Shown here one piece after another: positions 25,407 to 33,822 of a DNA stretch of 64,000 nt (position 1 is its first letter; every line of letters begins with the position of its first letter). The stretch spans positions 1-64,000 of the forward strand of contig JAFGBI010000089.1 in NCBI GenBank assembly GCA_016933275.1, read 5' to 3'. This DNA is from Polyangiaceae bacterium (GTDB taxonomy: Bacteria; Myxococcota_A; Polyangia; Polyangiales; Polyangiaceae). The position numbers and the translations under genes were made by a program. Under the pieces are notes generated by a model. It was not told where the DNA came from. It did not search any database and was given only the letters and a program-made list of their open reading frames with translations.

Positions 25407-27890
25407 GTGTGGCGAGGCGGAAACGGTGCAAAGCCCCAGATGCAAGCCGCGGCAGATCGTCCCGTCAGCGATGCGCGAGTCGATGAGCTGCCCGAGGGCG
25501 CGCCGCGCTGGCTCGTCCTCTTCGGCTTCGCGTTGACGTCCGCGACCCTGCTCGGAGCGCAGCTCATCCTCTCGCGGCTCTTCGCGACGACCCTCGGCTG
25601 CTATTACGCCTTTGCCCTCGTCTCCCTGGCGCTGCTCGGCCTGGGGGCGGGGGGGCTGCTGGTGCAGCTCTCGCCGAGGTGGTTTGCCGCGCCTCTTCTC
25701 GCCACGCAGGCCGCGGTCGCGCTCCTGCTGATGAGCGCGGCTTGCTGGATGGGGGGTGCTCTCTACCTCTCCCTCTACCCATCGCTGAAGGCGGCGGGGT
25801 TCTGGGTGGCGCTGGGGGTCTTCGGCGGATTCTTCCCCTTCTTCCTCGCGGGCGGACTCGCGATGGCCCTGGTCTTCGCGCACGGACGGGCGGTCTTCGC
25901 TCGGCTCTATGCCCTGGATCTGGTCGCCGCCGCCCTCGGTGCTCTCGGTGCCCTCGCGGCGTTGTCCTGGTTTCACCCGATGTCGGCGGCCATCTGGCTG
26001 CTCGCCGGGTTGCCGCTCGTTTCCGCGCTCGCGTTTGCCGTGGCCGGCGGACGACGCGTCCTGACCGTCGCCGTGGCCGTGGCGCTCGCGGCGGAGGCAT
26101 TCGCGGCAGGGCGGTGGCTCCGCGATCCCTCGATCGCCGATCCGCCCCATGTGAGTCGCCTCCACGCCACCCGCATCTTTCACGCCGCGAATCCGATGTC
26201 GAACGTCTCGGTCTTCGAGGCGTCGTTCCTCACCTGGGGGCTCAGCCCGCGCTACGCGGGTCCGACCCTGCCGATGCGCGATCTGCTCATCGACGGGGTG
26301 GGCGGCACCGAGATGGTGCGCTTCGACGGCAGCGTGGAGAGCCTGCGCGGGCCGGACTACGCCTACCTCGAGCACGATCTGACGGCGCTCGGGCAGGCGC
26401 TGGTCCCCGCCGCGGGGCGTCACCTCGTGATCGGTCCCGGCAGCGGCGTCGATCTGCTGCAGTCCGTGCGCCGCGGGAGGAGCGACGTGACGGCGGTGGA
26501 GATCAACCCGCTCGTTGCCCGCGTCGTGAACGAGGAGATGGGCGAGTTCAGCGGTCGCCCCTATGAGCTCCCTGGCGTTCATGTCCGGATCGAGAACGGC
26601 CGCACCTTCATCGAACGGACCCGCGAAGAGTGGGATCTCATCAGCCTCACCTGGGTCGACACCGGGGGGCAGGCCTCGGCGATGGCGTCGAGCGAGAACT
26701 ACCTGTACACGGTGGAGTCCTACGAGACCTTCCTCTCGCGCCTCCGCTCCGGCGGCTGCTTCGCGTTCCTCCGAGCGCTCGGGCTCGGCGGCGATCTCCG
26801 CATCGATGGTCTCCGAGGCGTCGCCGTCGCGGTCGAGGCCCTGCGCCGTCGCGGGATCACGGAGCCCGCGCGGCACCTCATCGCGGCGGGGGTGGCGAGT
26901 CCGTTCTTCGGGGGCCGGGCGATGCTCTACGTCTTGGTGAAGGGGAGCCCGTTCTCGGACGAAGAGGTGGCGCGGACTCGGCAGTTTCTCGCTTCGCGTG
27001 AGTTCGTGCCGCTCGCGCTCCCGGGCGGCGTCGATCCCGAGCACTTCCCGCCCTTCGCCGAGCGCGCGCGCCTCGTCCAAGCGATCGTGACGACCCGGGA
27101 CCCAGTGGTGCTCTATCGCGACGCGGCCCTCGACGTCGCGCCGAGCACGGACGACAATCCATTCTACTTCGTCGAGCGCGCCGGCCCCCACCGCGCGCAT
27201 GGCGAGGGCCTCACGCTGCTGCGCCAGAACCTCGCGGTGCTGCTCACGCTCGTGGTGCCCTTCCTGCTCCTGCCCATGGTCCCCGTGGTCTTCCGGACGC
27301 GGCGGCTCGGGCTCACGGGGGTCACGTCGCTCCTCTACTTCGCGCTCCTCGGGGCGGGCTTCATGTTGGTCGAGGTGGAGCTCTTCCAGGTGTTCGCGCT
27401 CGTGCTGGGGAGTCCGACCTTCGCGCTCGCGACCGTGCTCTCCACGCTGCTCCTCGCGAGCGGCGCCGGGAGCCTCTTCTCTCCCTGGGTTGCGCGGCGA
27501 TCGAGGCTCGTCCTGGCGGCGACGTTCGGTGTGCTGATACTTCTGCTCGGGGGTTTCGCGGCCGGCAAGGGGCCGCTGCTCGAGGCGTTGGTGACGCTTC
27601 CGTTCGGGTTCCGAGTCGCCGGCACCGTGCTCGTGCTCGCTCCACTCGCCTTCGTGATGGGGATCCCGCTCGCTACCGGGATGGACTTCATTGCGGCACG
27701 GCGGGACCTCGTGCTCTGGGGTTGGGCCCTCAACGGTTCGTTCAGCGTGCTCGCAAGCGTGGTCGCGGTATATTCGGCGATCCACGTCGGGTTCGCCTGG
27801 ACGTTCGCGCTCGGATTGCTCGCGTACGCGCTCGCGGGGGGCGCGGCGCAGGTGCTGCGCCCCGGGGCCGAGGGCTCGGCCGCCCCCTGA
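25407..27890 (+). CDS. Multi-pass membrane protein with spermidine-synthase-like domain
   Basis: An 827-residue inner-membrane protein. About six to seven hydrophobic helices in the first ~240 residues (SATLLGAQLILSRLFATTL onward) resemble the membrane half of spermidine-synthase-like fusion proteins. A Rossmann-type aminopropyl/methyltransferase-like domain follows (HLVIGPGSGVDLLQSVRRG, VTAVEINPLVARVVNEEMG, then NGRTFIERTREEWDLISL). Six more helices end the protein (residues ~610-820). Such fusions are common in myxobacteria and their substrates are unknown; true polyamine synthesis is unproven. The start may instead be ATG 25440. Confidence 0.75.
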   Translation: MWRGGNGAKPQMQAAADRPVSDARVDELPEGAPRWLVLFGFALTSATLLGAQLILSRLFATTLGCYYAFALVSLALLGLGAGGLLVQLSPRWFAAPLLATQAAVALLLMSAACWMGGALYLSLYPSLKAAGFWVALGVFGGFFPFFLAGGLAMALVFAHGRAVFARLYALDLVAAALGALGALAALSWFHPMSAAIWLLAGLPLVSALAFAVAGGRRVLTVAVAVALAAEAFAAGRWLRDPSIADPPHVSRLHATRIFHAANPMSNVSVFEASFLTWGLSPRYAGPTLPMRDLLIDGVGGTEMVRFDGSVESLRGPDYAYLEHDLTALGQALVPAAGRHLVIGPGSGVDLLQSVRRGRSDVTAVEINPLVARVVNEEMGEFSGRPYELPGVHVRIENGRTFIERTREEWDLISLTWVDTGGQASAMASSENYLYTVESYETFLSRLRSGGCFAFLRALGLGGDLRIDGLRGVAVAVEALRRRGITEPARHLIAAGVASPFFGGRAMLYVLVKGSPFSDEEVARTRQFLASREFVPLALPGGVDPEHFPPFAERARLVQAIVTTRDPVVLYRDAALDVAPSTDDNPFYFVERAGPHRAHGEGLTLLRQNLAVLLTLVVPFLLLPMVPVVFRTRRLGLTGVTSLLYFALLGAGFMLVEVELFQVFALVLGSPTFALATVLSTLLLASGAGSLFSPWVARRSRLVLAATFGVLILLLGGFAAGKGPLLEALVTLPFGFRVAGTVLVLAPLAFVMGIPLATGMDFIAARRDLVLWGWALNGSFSVLASVVAVYSAIHVGFAWTFALGLLAYALAGGAAQVLRPGAEGSAAP

Positions 27891-27969
27891 GGGCGAGCCG
27901 CCCCCCAACCCTCGGCGGCCGCCGGCGGTCCTGCCGGGCCCGACGCCTGGTCCGTGCGCCGCGCCGCCC

Positions 27970-28584
27970 GTGGTGCGAACGCGCGCTTCGCGATCGGTTG
28001 ACCGATACCGCCAGGCCATCCAGTCCGATGCGTATGAGCTCGTGGGGGGCGCGCTCTCGCTGAAGCTCGAGGAAGGGGCGACGGAGCTGGTTTCGCTCGA
28101 GCTCAAGGCGGTGATCATGCGTGTCGGCCAGCCCGGCGAGGAACCGCCCACCGCGGGAGGGCCGGCAGACGGAGGGCCCGCAGACGGAGCGCCGGCAGAC
28201 GGAGCGCCCAGCAGGTTCAAGGCACTGTTCATTGGCGGGGCCGCGGCTGCGGGCGTGGGGGTCGGGTCGCTGGTGGTTGGCACGGTGCTCATGGCCCACG
28301 CGGGCGCGAAGAAGTCGTCCCGGGACCGGGTCGAGGACGACTGCGTGACCGCCGACGGCACCTACTGCACATCGAGCCAGGTTCGAGAGGTGGAGTCCCT
28401 GGCCAACAAGGAGGAGCAGGCGCGCACCGGAGCTGTGATCGCGTACGCTGCTGGCGGGGTCGCGCTCGCGGCCGGGGTCGCCATGATGGTGTTCGCTGGC
28501 GGGGGCGGGAAGAAGGAGCGCACGGGACGGTTCGTCCAGCCCTTCGTGGGGCCTCGGTCTGCGGGGCTATTCGGGAGGTTCTGA
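27970..28584 (+). CDS. Membrane protein with PADGA repeat linker, unknown function
   Basis: About 204 residues if the GTG at 27970 is used; the frame is open further upstream into the preceding gene, so the start is uncertain. It begins with a short beta-rich segment (AIQSDAYELVGGALSLKLEE), then a Pro/Ala/Asp/Gly repeat linker, a first hydrophobic helix (ALFIGGAAAAGVGVGSLVVG), a loop with two cysteines (DDCVTADGTYCTSS), a second helix and a basic tail. The layout resembles C-terminal ends of myxobacterial PEGA or TPR lipoproteins that carry two helices, so this may be a truncated relative. Confidence 0.5.
   Translation: MVRTRASRSVDRYRQAIQSDAYELVGGALSLKLEEGATELVSLELKAVIMRVGQPGEEPPTAGGPADGGPADGAPADGAPSRFKALFIGGAAAAGVGVGSLVVGTVLMAHAGAKKSSRDRVEDDCVTADGTYCTSSQVREVESLANKEEQARTGAVIAYAAGGVALAAGVAMMVFAGGGGKKERTGRFVQPFVGPRSAGLFGRF
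28156..28209 (+). repeat. 15-bp tandem repeat encoding GPADG-like units
   Basis: Three full 15-bp units (28156-28170, 28171-28185, 28186-28200) and a partial fourth, in frame with the membrane protein, encode a GGPADGGPADGAP linker. Units differ by one or two bases. Confidence 0.8.
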
Positions 28585-28661
28585 TGCGCAGCGTATCAGC
28601 GGCAGTCACCGGACTGTGCGCGGGCGGGCTGGGGCTCGTCTGCGGAGCGGCAGCGGCATGA
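28584..28661 (+). pseudogene. Signal-peptide stub of a lost secreted protein
   Basis: ATG 28584 overlaps the preceding stop (TGATG). Twenty-five codons read as a textbook signal peptide (basic start MRSVSAAVTG, hydrophobic core, GAAAA end) and then hit TGA at 28659-28661. Nothing resembling a mature protein follows in any plus frame. The downstream DNA instead reads as a minus-strand nucleotidyltransferase fragment, which suggests that a rearrangement removed the mature part. Confidence 0.45.
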
Positions 28662-28740
28662 CAAAGTCGACGTCGTTCGTCGCACGCGGGTCACCGTGGA
28701 GAGAACTCGCCACGCTGCCGCCAACGAAGTCGTCGGCGGA
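28656..28740 (-). pseudogene. Fragment of a nucleotidyltransferase (AbiEii/MNT-like)
   Basis: The minus strand reads DDFVGGSVASSLHGDPRATN, then DVDFVM. This matches the nucleotide-binding core GG(S/A)xAxxxHGxPRxTxDxD of MNT/AbiEii-type nucleotidyltransferases, often toxin or abortive-infection components. Only ~28 codons are convincing. The N-terminal helices and the rest of the domain are absent. It abuts the signal-peptide stub, so both are broken at the same join. Confidence 0.55.
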
Positions 28741-28882
28741 AGGTTTGCCGTGCTCCGCCGGGGCGCGAACCCCCGGATCGGCCGCGGGCGGCGGCCTCGC
28801 CGGATTTTCCTCCCATCGCGCGGGGCTGTCGAGCGAGGCGGGCGGCGCCCACCCGCGGCGAGGGGGGCGCCTTCTCGCAGTA

Positions 28883-29332
28883 CTACTTCGATCCCGCCTC
28901 GTACTGGTCGTACAGGGCGAAGAGCACCTCGCGGAAATTGCCGCCGTGCTCCGCGAGCAGCACGCCGAGCGCGGCGTCGCTCGGCAGGGCCGCGGGGTGC
29001 GCTTGCAGCAGGTGCGCCAGGACCGAGCGGGCGGTCGCGAGGTCGAGCCGGGTGTGACACAGGGTGGGAAGACCGAGATCGCGGTGCGCCGTGATGAGCA
29101 AGCGACGGTGGCGGAGGCGGGCACAGGCGACTCGCAACGGGGAACGCACGGTCGCGTCATCGAGCGCGGTGACGGTGATGTCGTCGCGTCGCGCCCGGGC
29201 CACCAGGTGGGCGAGCAGGGTGCTCTTGCCCGTGCCATGTGGTCCCACGATCTGGGCGCGCTGCCCGAGGTCGTGCCACCGGGAGTAGAGCGCCTCCAGA
29301 TCGCCGAACCAGGGCACGACGCCCGGCCGCAC
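28883..29332 (-). CDS. Small P-loop ATPase
   Basis: About 149 residues from a GTG at 29332. A Walker A motif VGPHGTGKST sits at residues ~29-38, followed by a VTALDD strand, RLLITAHRDLGLP as a possible Walker B/sensor segment, and a helical end (LGVLLAEHGGNFREVLFALY). It is shorter than most AAA ATPases, and the start is uncertain: the frame is open upstream, and a CTG overlapping the previous stop could also start it. It follows the membrane protein at 29368 in the same direction and may bind it. Function unknown. Confidence 0.6.
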   Translation of the reverse strand: MRPGVVPWFGDLEALYSRWHDLGQRAQIVGPHGTGKSTLLAHLVARARRDDITVTALDDATVRSPLRVACARLRHRRLLITAHRDLGLPTLCHTRLDLATARSVLAHLLQAHPAALPSDAALGVLLAEHGGNFREVLFALYDQYEAGSK

Positions 29333-29367
29333 GTGGCACGAGCTGAACGGGTTGTGGAGTGCGCCTT

Positions 29368-29829
29368 TCAGAGGACGACCTCGAAGAGCTCGGTGGCGTT
29401 GTCGCTGCCCCAGCCCGCGGCAGCAATGCGCACCGTGATCTGCCAGTAGCACGCGGCGATGCCGGACGCGAGGTCGCCGAGCACTCCGCGGTCTCCCGGG
29501 GGCGCCGGCGTGGGTTCGGTGGGCCAAGCTGCACCGACCAGCGCGGCGTCTGGTGCTTCGATCGAGCCAATCGCTGTGGCGGCAATGGTCGCTTTCGATA
29601 CGGGAGCCGCCGCGCTCGGATCACCCGCCGCATCCGGACGCGGGCGCTCGCTCGGGGAACGGCGAGCAAGAAGGCAGCAGGCGACCGTGCCGCCGAGCAT
29701 CGCGAGCCCGACGGCGAGCGGCACCTCTCGGTGCGCCGCCGCCGGCGCCCGCACCCGGGCCGTAGAAGCGGCGCTCCCTGATGAGAACCCCGCCGCCTCA
29801 GCGGTGAGCGACAGTCCCGGCGCGGTCAC
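29368..29829 (-). CDS. Single-pass membrane protein of unknown function
   Basis: About 153 residues from a GTG at 29829 that overlaps the stop of the SDR gene (GTGA). One transmembrane helix (LAVGLAMLGGTVACCLLA) lies at residues ~37-55. The remainder is Ala/Pro/Asp-rich and ends with a more ordered segment (YWQITVRIAAAGWGSDNATE). No domain recognised. Coupled between the SDR and the small ATPase. Confidence 0.5.
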   Translation of the reverse strand: MTAPGLSLTAEAAGFSSGSAASTARVRAPAAAHREVPLAVGLAMLGGTVACCLLARRSPSERPRPDAAGDPSAAAPVSKATIAATAIGSIEAPDAALVGAAWPTEPTPAPPGDRGVLGDLASGIAACYWQITVRIAAAGWGSDNATELFEVVL

Positions 29830-30569
29830 CACGGGATCGGCTTGCCGTCGCGGAAGAAGCCGCCCGAGGGGCCGTCGTCCGGGAGCGTCGCCGCCCACAC
29901 GATCCCGGCGATCCCCTCCTCGAGGCTGCGCGGCGCCCGCGGCCCGCCCATCTCGGTGCGCACCCAGCCCGGGCAGACCGCGTTGACCTTCACACCGGGG
30001 CTCGCCACGGCGTGAAAGACGCGGGTGAGCGCGTTGAGCGCCGCCTTCGACGTGCGGTATGCCGGCCACCCGCCGTTCATTTCGGTGAGCCCGCCCATCC
30101 CCGAGGACACGTTCACTACCCGTCCGTATCCGACCGCGTTCATCAGCGGGAGCGCCTGCTGCATGGTGCGGTAGGCGCCGAGGGTGTTGGTGTCGAACGC
30201 GGTCGCCAGGAGCCCGGCAGGCACGCTGAGGGCGCCTTCGGGGGCGAAGGCCCGCTCGCCGAGGCTCGCCTCGAAGATGGCGCCGGCGTTGTTCACGAGC
30301 ACGTCGAGCCGACCATGCTCGACCCGGAGCGAGCCAAAGAGCTCCGACACGGAGTCGTCGTTCGTGACGTCGAGCATGCGACCCTCGACCGAGAGGCCCT
30401 CGGCTGCGAGGCGGCCGGCGGCAGCGATCACTTCCGCCCGACCCTCGCCGCGCGCCGTGATGACTACGTGGAGGCCCAGCTTCGCCAGCGCTTCGGCCGT
30501 CGCGAGCCCGAGCCCCCGGCGCGCTCCCGTGATGACTGCTACTCGCTTCTGCTTGCCGTTCGTGCCCAT
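29826..30569 (-). CDS. Short-chain dehydrogenase/reductase
   Basis: A 247-residue classical SDR. The NAD(P)-binding TGARRGLGLATAEAL motif lies at residues ~15-29, the structural NNAG is in VLVNNAGAIFE, and the catalytic Ser-Tyr-Lys is in VNVSSGMGG and WPAYRTSKAALNAL, followed by the PG region VCPGWVRTEMGG. The basic residues after the glycine motif (ARR) suggest NADP(H). It oxidises or reduces a small carbonyl/alcohol substrate that I cannot name. First gene of a three-gene coupled set (SDR, membrane protein, ATPase). Confidence 0.85.
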   Translation of the reverse strand: MGTNGKQKRVAVITGARRGLGLATAEALAKLGLHVVITARGEGRAEVIAAAGRLAAEGLSVEGRMLDVTNDDSVSELFGSLRVEHGRLDVLVNNAGAIFEASLGERAFAPEGALSVPAGLLATAFDTNTLGAYRTMQQALPLMNAVGYGRVVNVSSGMGGLTEMNGGWPAYRTSKAALNALTRVFHAVASPGVKVNAVCPGWVRTEMGGPRAPRSLEEGIAGIVWAATLPDDGPSGGFFRDGKPIPW

Positions 30570-30648
30570 GGGGGCAGGACTCTACACGAAACGGCCTCGC
30601 TCGACACGAACCGAGGTTCGTTGCAGTGGTGGACGGATGGGACCGGAT

Positions 30649-31284
30649 TCAAGCGTTGACCAAGCCCATTTGGGCCTCCGGATAGCGAAGCCCGGCGGCG
30701 GCGTCCCTCGGGAATGCCGCGGCGGTCTCGGCGAGCTCGGTCGCACTGAGGGTGACGTCGGCCGCGGCAGCGTTCTCCTCGAGACGCTCGATGCGCCGGG
30801 TACCCGGGATGGTGACGACTCGCGCCGAGCGGGACAGCACCCAGGCCAGGGCCAGCTGGGCGGGGGTGATCCCGCGCACGTCGGCGAGCGCCCGCACCTT
30901 GTCCACGAGCTCCAGGTTCTTGACGAAGTTCTCGCCCTGGAAGCGCGGCGAATGACGGCGGAAGTCGTCGGGCGCGAAATCCTCGATCGAGCGGATGGCG
31001 CCGGTCAGAAATCCGCGGCCGAGGGGCGAGTACGCCACGAAGGAAACCCCGAGCGTCTCGCAGGTTTCGAGGATCCCGTCCTCCGGATCGCGGGTCCACA
31101 GCGAGTACTCGGTCTGCACGGCGGAGATGGGGTGGACGGCATGCGCGCGACGGAGCGTGGCCGGCGAACACTCGGAGAGGCCCAGGTGCTTGACCTTGCC
31201 CTCCTTCACCAGCTCGGCCATCGCCCCCACCGTGTCCTCGATGGGCGTCTCCGGATCGACCCGATGCTGGTAGTATAGATCGTC
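30649..31284 (-). pseudogene. Aldo/keto reductase lacking its N-terminal third
   Basis: The minus strand encodes ~210 residues of the C-terminal part of an aldo/keto reductase: [50 protein letters not shown] and the NADPH-binding [17 protein letters not shown]. Intact members (~325 residues) begin ~115 residues earlier with the catalytic Asp, Tyr and Lys. Here similarity stops abruptly at ~31284 and the sequence upstream is unrelated. Without three of the four catalytic residues it cannot be active. Confidence 0.8.
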
Positions 31285-31466
31285 GCTCGGGAGAAGCCCC
31301 TCGGCGGGTTCGTCGCACAGGTGCCCGCAGGTTGCCGGGCGCGCGGTCTGCGGTGCCGCTGTGGAGGGCGGCGAGGAGCGGGGTGGGGAGCGCGGAGAGG
31401 AGCGAGTCAAACTCGTTTCGGGTTGCCTCCACTCGCAGGTGCTGGCTGCGGTCGCGGCTGCGCGCG

Positions 31467-32870
31467 TCAGCCGCCCCCGCGGACGTCGGCCACGAAGCGG
31501 GCAATGTCGACCAGCACCAGCAGGTCCACGTGACGTGCCTCGTAGTAGTCGTAGTGCGATGAGAGGCCGCTTCCGGGCACCAGATCGTGGTCCAGTCCGG
31601 CATAGCGCCTCGCGATCACCCGTTCGGGGCACCGGGAGCTCCGGCGCCAGAGCTCGAAATCCGCGAGGGCGACCTGGTAGTCGCGCTCGCCCTGGATCAC
31701 CAGCATGGGCAAGCTCAGATCCTGGGCCTCAGCTACCGGGTCCAGCGCGAAAAGGTCGTGCCAGTAGCTCCGGGGCGCCACGGATCCGAGCATCGTGAGC
31801 TCCTCCTGGGGGTCGGCCTCCGGTCGGTTCACCTGCTCCTCGAGGTCGTAGAGGTCGCTCACCTGCTCGGCGGCAAGCTCAGGGTTGCCGGCTCTCCATT
31901 TCGTGTATGCGATCTGACCAGCCAGCACCGCCACCATCGGTCGCGCGGGGCTGGCCAGAAGGACCAGCGCGGCGACGCCGCCGCACGATCTGGCGATGCG
32001 GGGAGCCAGCGCGCCCCCGAGGCTGTGGCCGATGACGACGATTCGCTGCGGATCGATCTCGGGCCGCGAAGCGAGCAGCGCCCGCGCGGCGCAAGCGTCG
32101 CGGACCACCTCCTCGTCGAGGGAGGCGAACGGCTCGGTTTGGGCGAGTGAGCGCTTCTGATACCTCAGGACCGCCACCCCCCGGCTCGCCAAACCCCAGG
32201 CGAGATCCTTACAAGGCTTGTTGCCGAGGCCGAGCGGATGGGCGGAGCAGTCCTCGTCCGCCGGTCCCGACCCATGGACGATGATCGCACCCGGGAGCGG
32301 GCGGCCGCGACGTGGCAGGCTGAGCAGCGCTGGCAGCGTCGGCTCCCGTCCGACGGTTAGCGCCGTCTCGGCGAAGACCGCCGGATCGGCATAGCTGGGT
32401 GGCTTCCAGATCCGAGGTGCGGGGCCGAAACCGAGCATGGATAGACGTCCCGACGGGCGCAGGACGACGTCCACCAGCCGCTCGCCGTGGTCGAAGCGCA
32501 CGAGCAGCTGGACATGCTCGCTCTCGCCCACGCTTTCCGTCATGAGGGTGCGAACCTCGATGAGCGGCCCGAGGCCTCGCGTCGTCGCTCCCCAGGCACG
32601 CGTGAGCCGAGCTCGAGGCAGCGCTCGCGCGAGCGAGGCCTCGAAACGTAGGACAAGGTCTCCCGCGCGACCTTCCACGAGATCCTCGGCCGCTCGGCAC
32701 GCCTCGCGCTCGGATGGGGCCTTGGATGCCCGGCACGCAGCGGAGAGGTCGGGAAGAACGACCGTGGCGTCCACCCGAGCGGAGCCTTCGGCCAGTCCTG
32801 GCGTCGCGTCTCTCATCCCGCAGCCCGCGGTTGCCAGGACCCAGGCGAAAGCCAGCCATCGCCGAAGCAT
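31467..32870 (-). CDS. Alpha/beta-hydrolase lipoprotein
   Basis: A 467-residue exported hydrolase. The start [17 protein letters not shown] gives a lipoprotein signal with the lipobox ATAGC at residues ~13-17. A ~130-residue N-terminal domain with mixed sheet follows (a DUF3887-like arrangement). The hydrolase core has [19 protein letters not shown], the nucleophile elbow GHSLGG, the acid-side [14 protein letters not shown] and a late His in [11 protein letters not shown]. Similar proteins act as esterases or peptidases in the cell envelope. The frame is open much further upstream, but the lipoprotein signal fixes the start. Confidence 0.8.
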   Translation of the reverse strand: MLRRWLAFAWVLATAGCGMRDATPGLAEGSARVDATVVLPDLSAACRASKAPSEREACRAAEDLVEGRAGDLVLRFEASLARALPRARLTRAWGATTRGLGPLIEVRTLMTESVGESEHVQLLVRFDHGERLVDVVLRPSGRLSMLGFGPAPRIWKPPSYADPAVFAETALTVGREPTLPALLSLPRRGRPLPGAIIVHGSGPADEDCSAHPLGLGNKPCKDLAWGLASRGVAVLRYQKRSLAQTEPFASLDEEVVRDACAARALLASRPEIDPQRIVVIGHSLGGALAPRIARSCGGVAALVLLASPARPMVAVLAGQIAYTKWRAGNPELAAEQVSDLYDLEEQVNRPEADPQEELTMLGSVAPRSYWHDLFALDPVAEAQDLSLPMLVIQGERDYQVALADFELWRRSSRCPERVIARRYAGLDHDLVPGSGLSSHYDYYEARHVDLLVLVDIARFVADVRGGG

Positions 32871-33024
32871 TCCGTAGTGTTGGAACCAGTGAGGGTCCAA
32901 ACCTTGGCGATCGCGTTTCTTACGTCCAGGGCGTCGGGGTGAGCCGGCCTCGGTCTGGCGCGGCGCGTGGCCGCGCCCGCGCTCGGCCCTTGACGCACGC
33001 CCCCCCTCCGCGGTTGAACGGGTC

Positions 33025-33789
33025 ATGCACCTCGCCCATTCGTTCGTGGTCACCGCGTCCCTCGCGCTCGTCGCCTGTGGCGGCGGGAAGAAGCCAGCCG
33101 CCGCGTCCCCGTCCGATGGCAGGTCGGCCGACGCCGATGACGACTCGGCGGAGGGTGATGACGCCGCCCGGGACGAGGGCAACGCGGACTCGGAGGCCGA
33201 GGTCGGCGGGATCCCGACGAAATGCGTGGACCAGCACGGGACCTGCGTGCCTCCCAAGGGCTTCGTCGAGCGACTCTGCCAGGGCAGCTTCCCCGGGGTG
33301 GCGCTGGTGATGTTCGAGAAGAGCTCGCCGTGGAAGCGCGGCTACATGCGGGCCGAGGTCGAGCCCGTGAATGCGTCGGGAGGGGTGACCGGCGAAGGAA
33401 ACCTCTTGCTAGGAGAGGAGGTGGTCATCGTACGCGTCCGTGCCCAGCCCAAGGACGGGATGCAGGTGACGGGCGCCGGCGGCTGGGACGTCCTGCGTTG
33501 GGACGGCACCTGCGCCACGGTGTCGGAGGGCGAGATGGGGCTCAATCAGAACGGACCCATGAGTTCCGCCGTCGTGACCTTCCGCTTCCTCGACGAACCG
33601 ATGCGGGAGGCGCTCCGCGCGGACCCAGCCGTGAACGAGGCCTACTTGAAGCGTCGCTCCCACTGCAAGGGCGCCACCATGGGCGAGGTGACCAGAGAGT
33701 GCGAGGTCTGGGACAAGAAGCTGATCGACGCCGTGGTGAGCGCGGTCCGCGGCGGCATCGAGCTGCCGATGCCCCAGAAGTTGCCATAG
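33025..33789 (+). CDS. Lipoprotein of unknown function
   Basis: A 254-residue protein with a lipoprotein signal (MHLAHSFVVTASLALVACGG; lipobox LVAC). An acidic low-complexity stretch (SADADDDSAEGDDAARDEGN) separates it from a globular domain with four or more cysteines (KCVDQHGTCVPP, ERLCQGSFPG, HCKGAT, RECEVWD) and a segment VIVRVRAQPKDGMQVTGAGG. No named domain recognised; similar stand-alone lipoproteins are frequent in Polyangiales. Confidence 0.65.
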   Translation: MHLAHSFVVTASLALVACGGGKKPAAASPSDGRSADADDDSAEGDDAARDEGNADSEAEVGGIPTKCVDQHGTCVPPKGFVERLCQGSFPGVALVMFEKSSPWKRGYMRAEVEPVNASGGVTGEGNLLLGEEVVIVRVRAQPKDGMQVTGAGGWDVLRWDGTCATVSEGEMGLNQNGPMSSAVVTFRFLDEPMREALRADPAVNEAYLKRRSHCKGATMGEVTRECEVWDKKLIDAVVSAVRGGIELPMPQKLP

Positions 33790-33804
33790 CGGCTCCGGAC
33801 CTTG

Positions 33805-33822
33805 CCTCACGGGGGCGTGAGG
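33805..33822. terminator. Probable bidirectional terminator hairpin
   Basis: CCTCACG (33805-33811) pairs perfectly with CGTGAGG (33816-33822) over a 4-base G loop. It lies between two convergent genes and overlaps the last codons of the minus-strand one. The plus-strand side is followed by GTGTTTC, only a weak U-run. Confidence 0.5.

Noticed and set aside
25146-28361. A 1071-codon minus-strand open frame opposite the spermidine-synthase-like gene
   Set aside because: Composition is charged low-complexity typical of antisense frames in 70% GC DNA; the plus-strand frame has clear domains.
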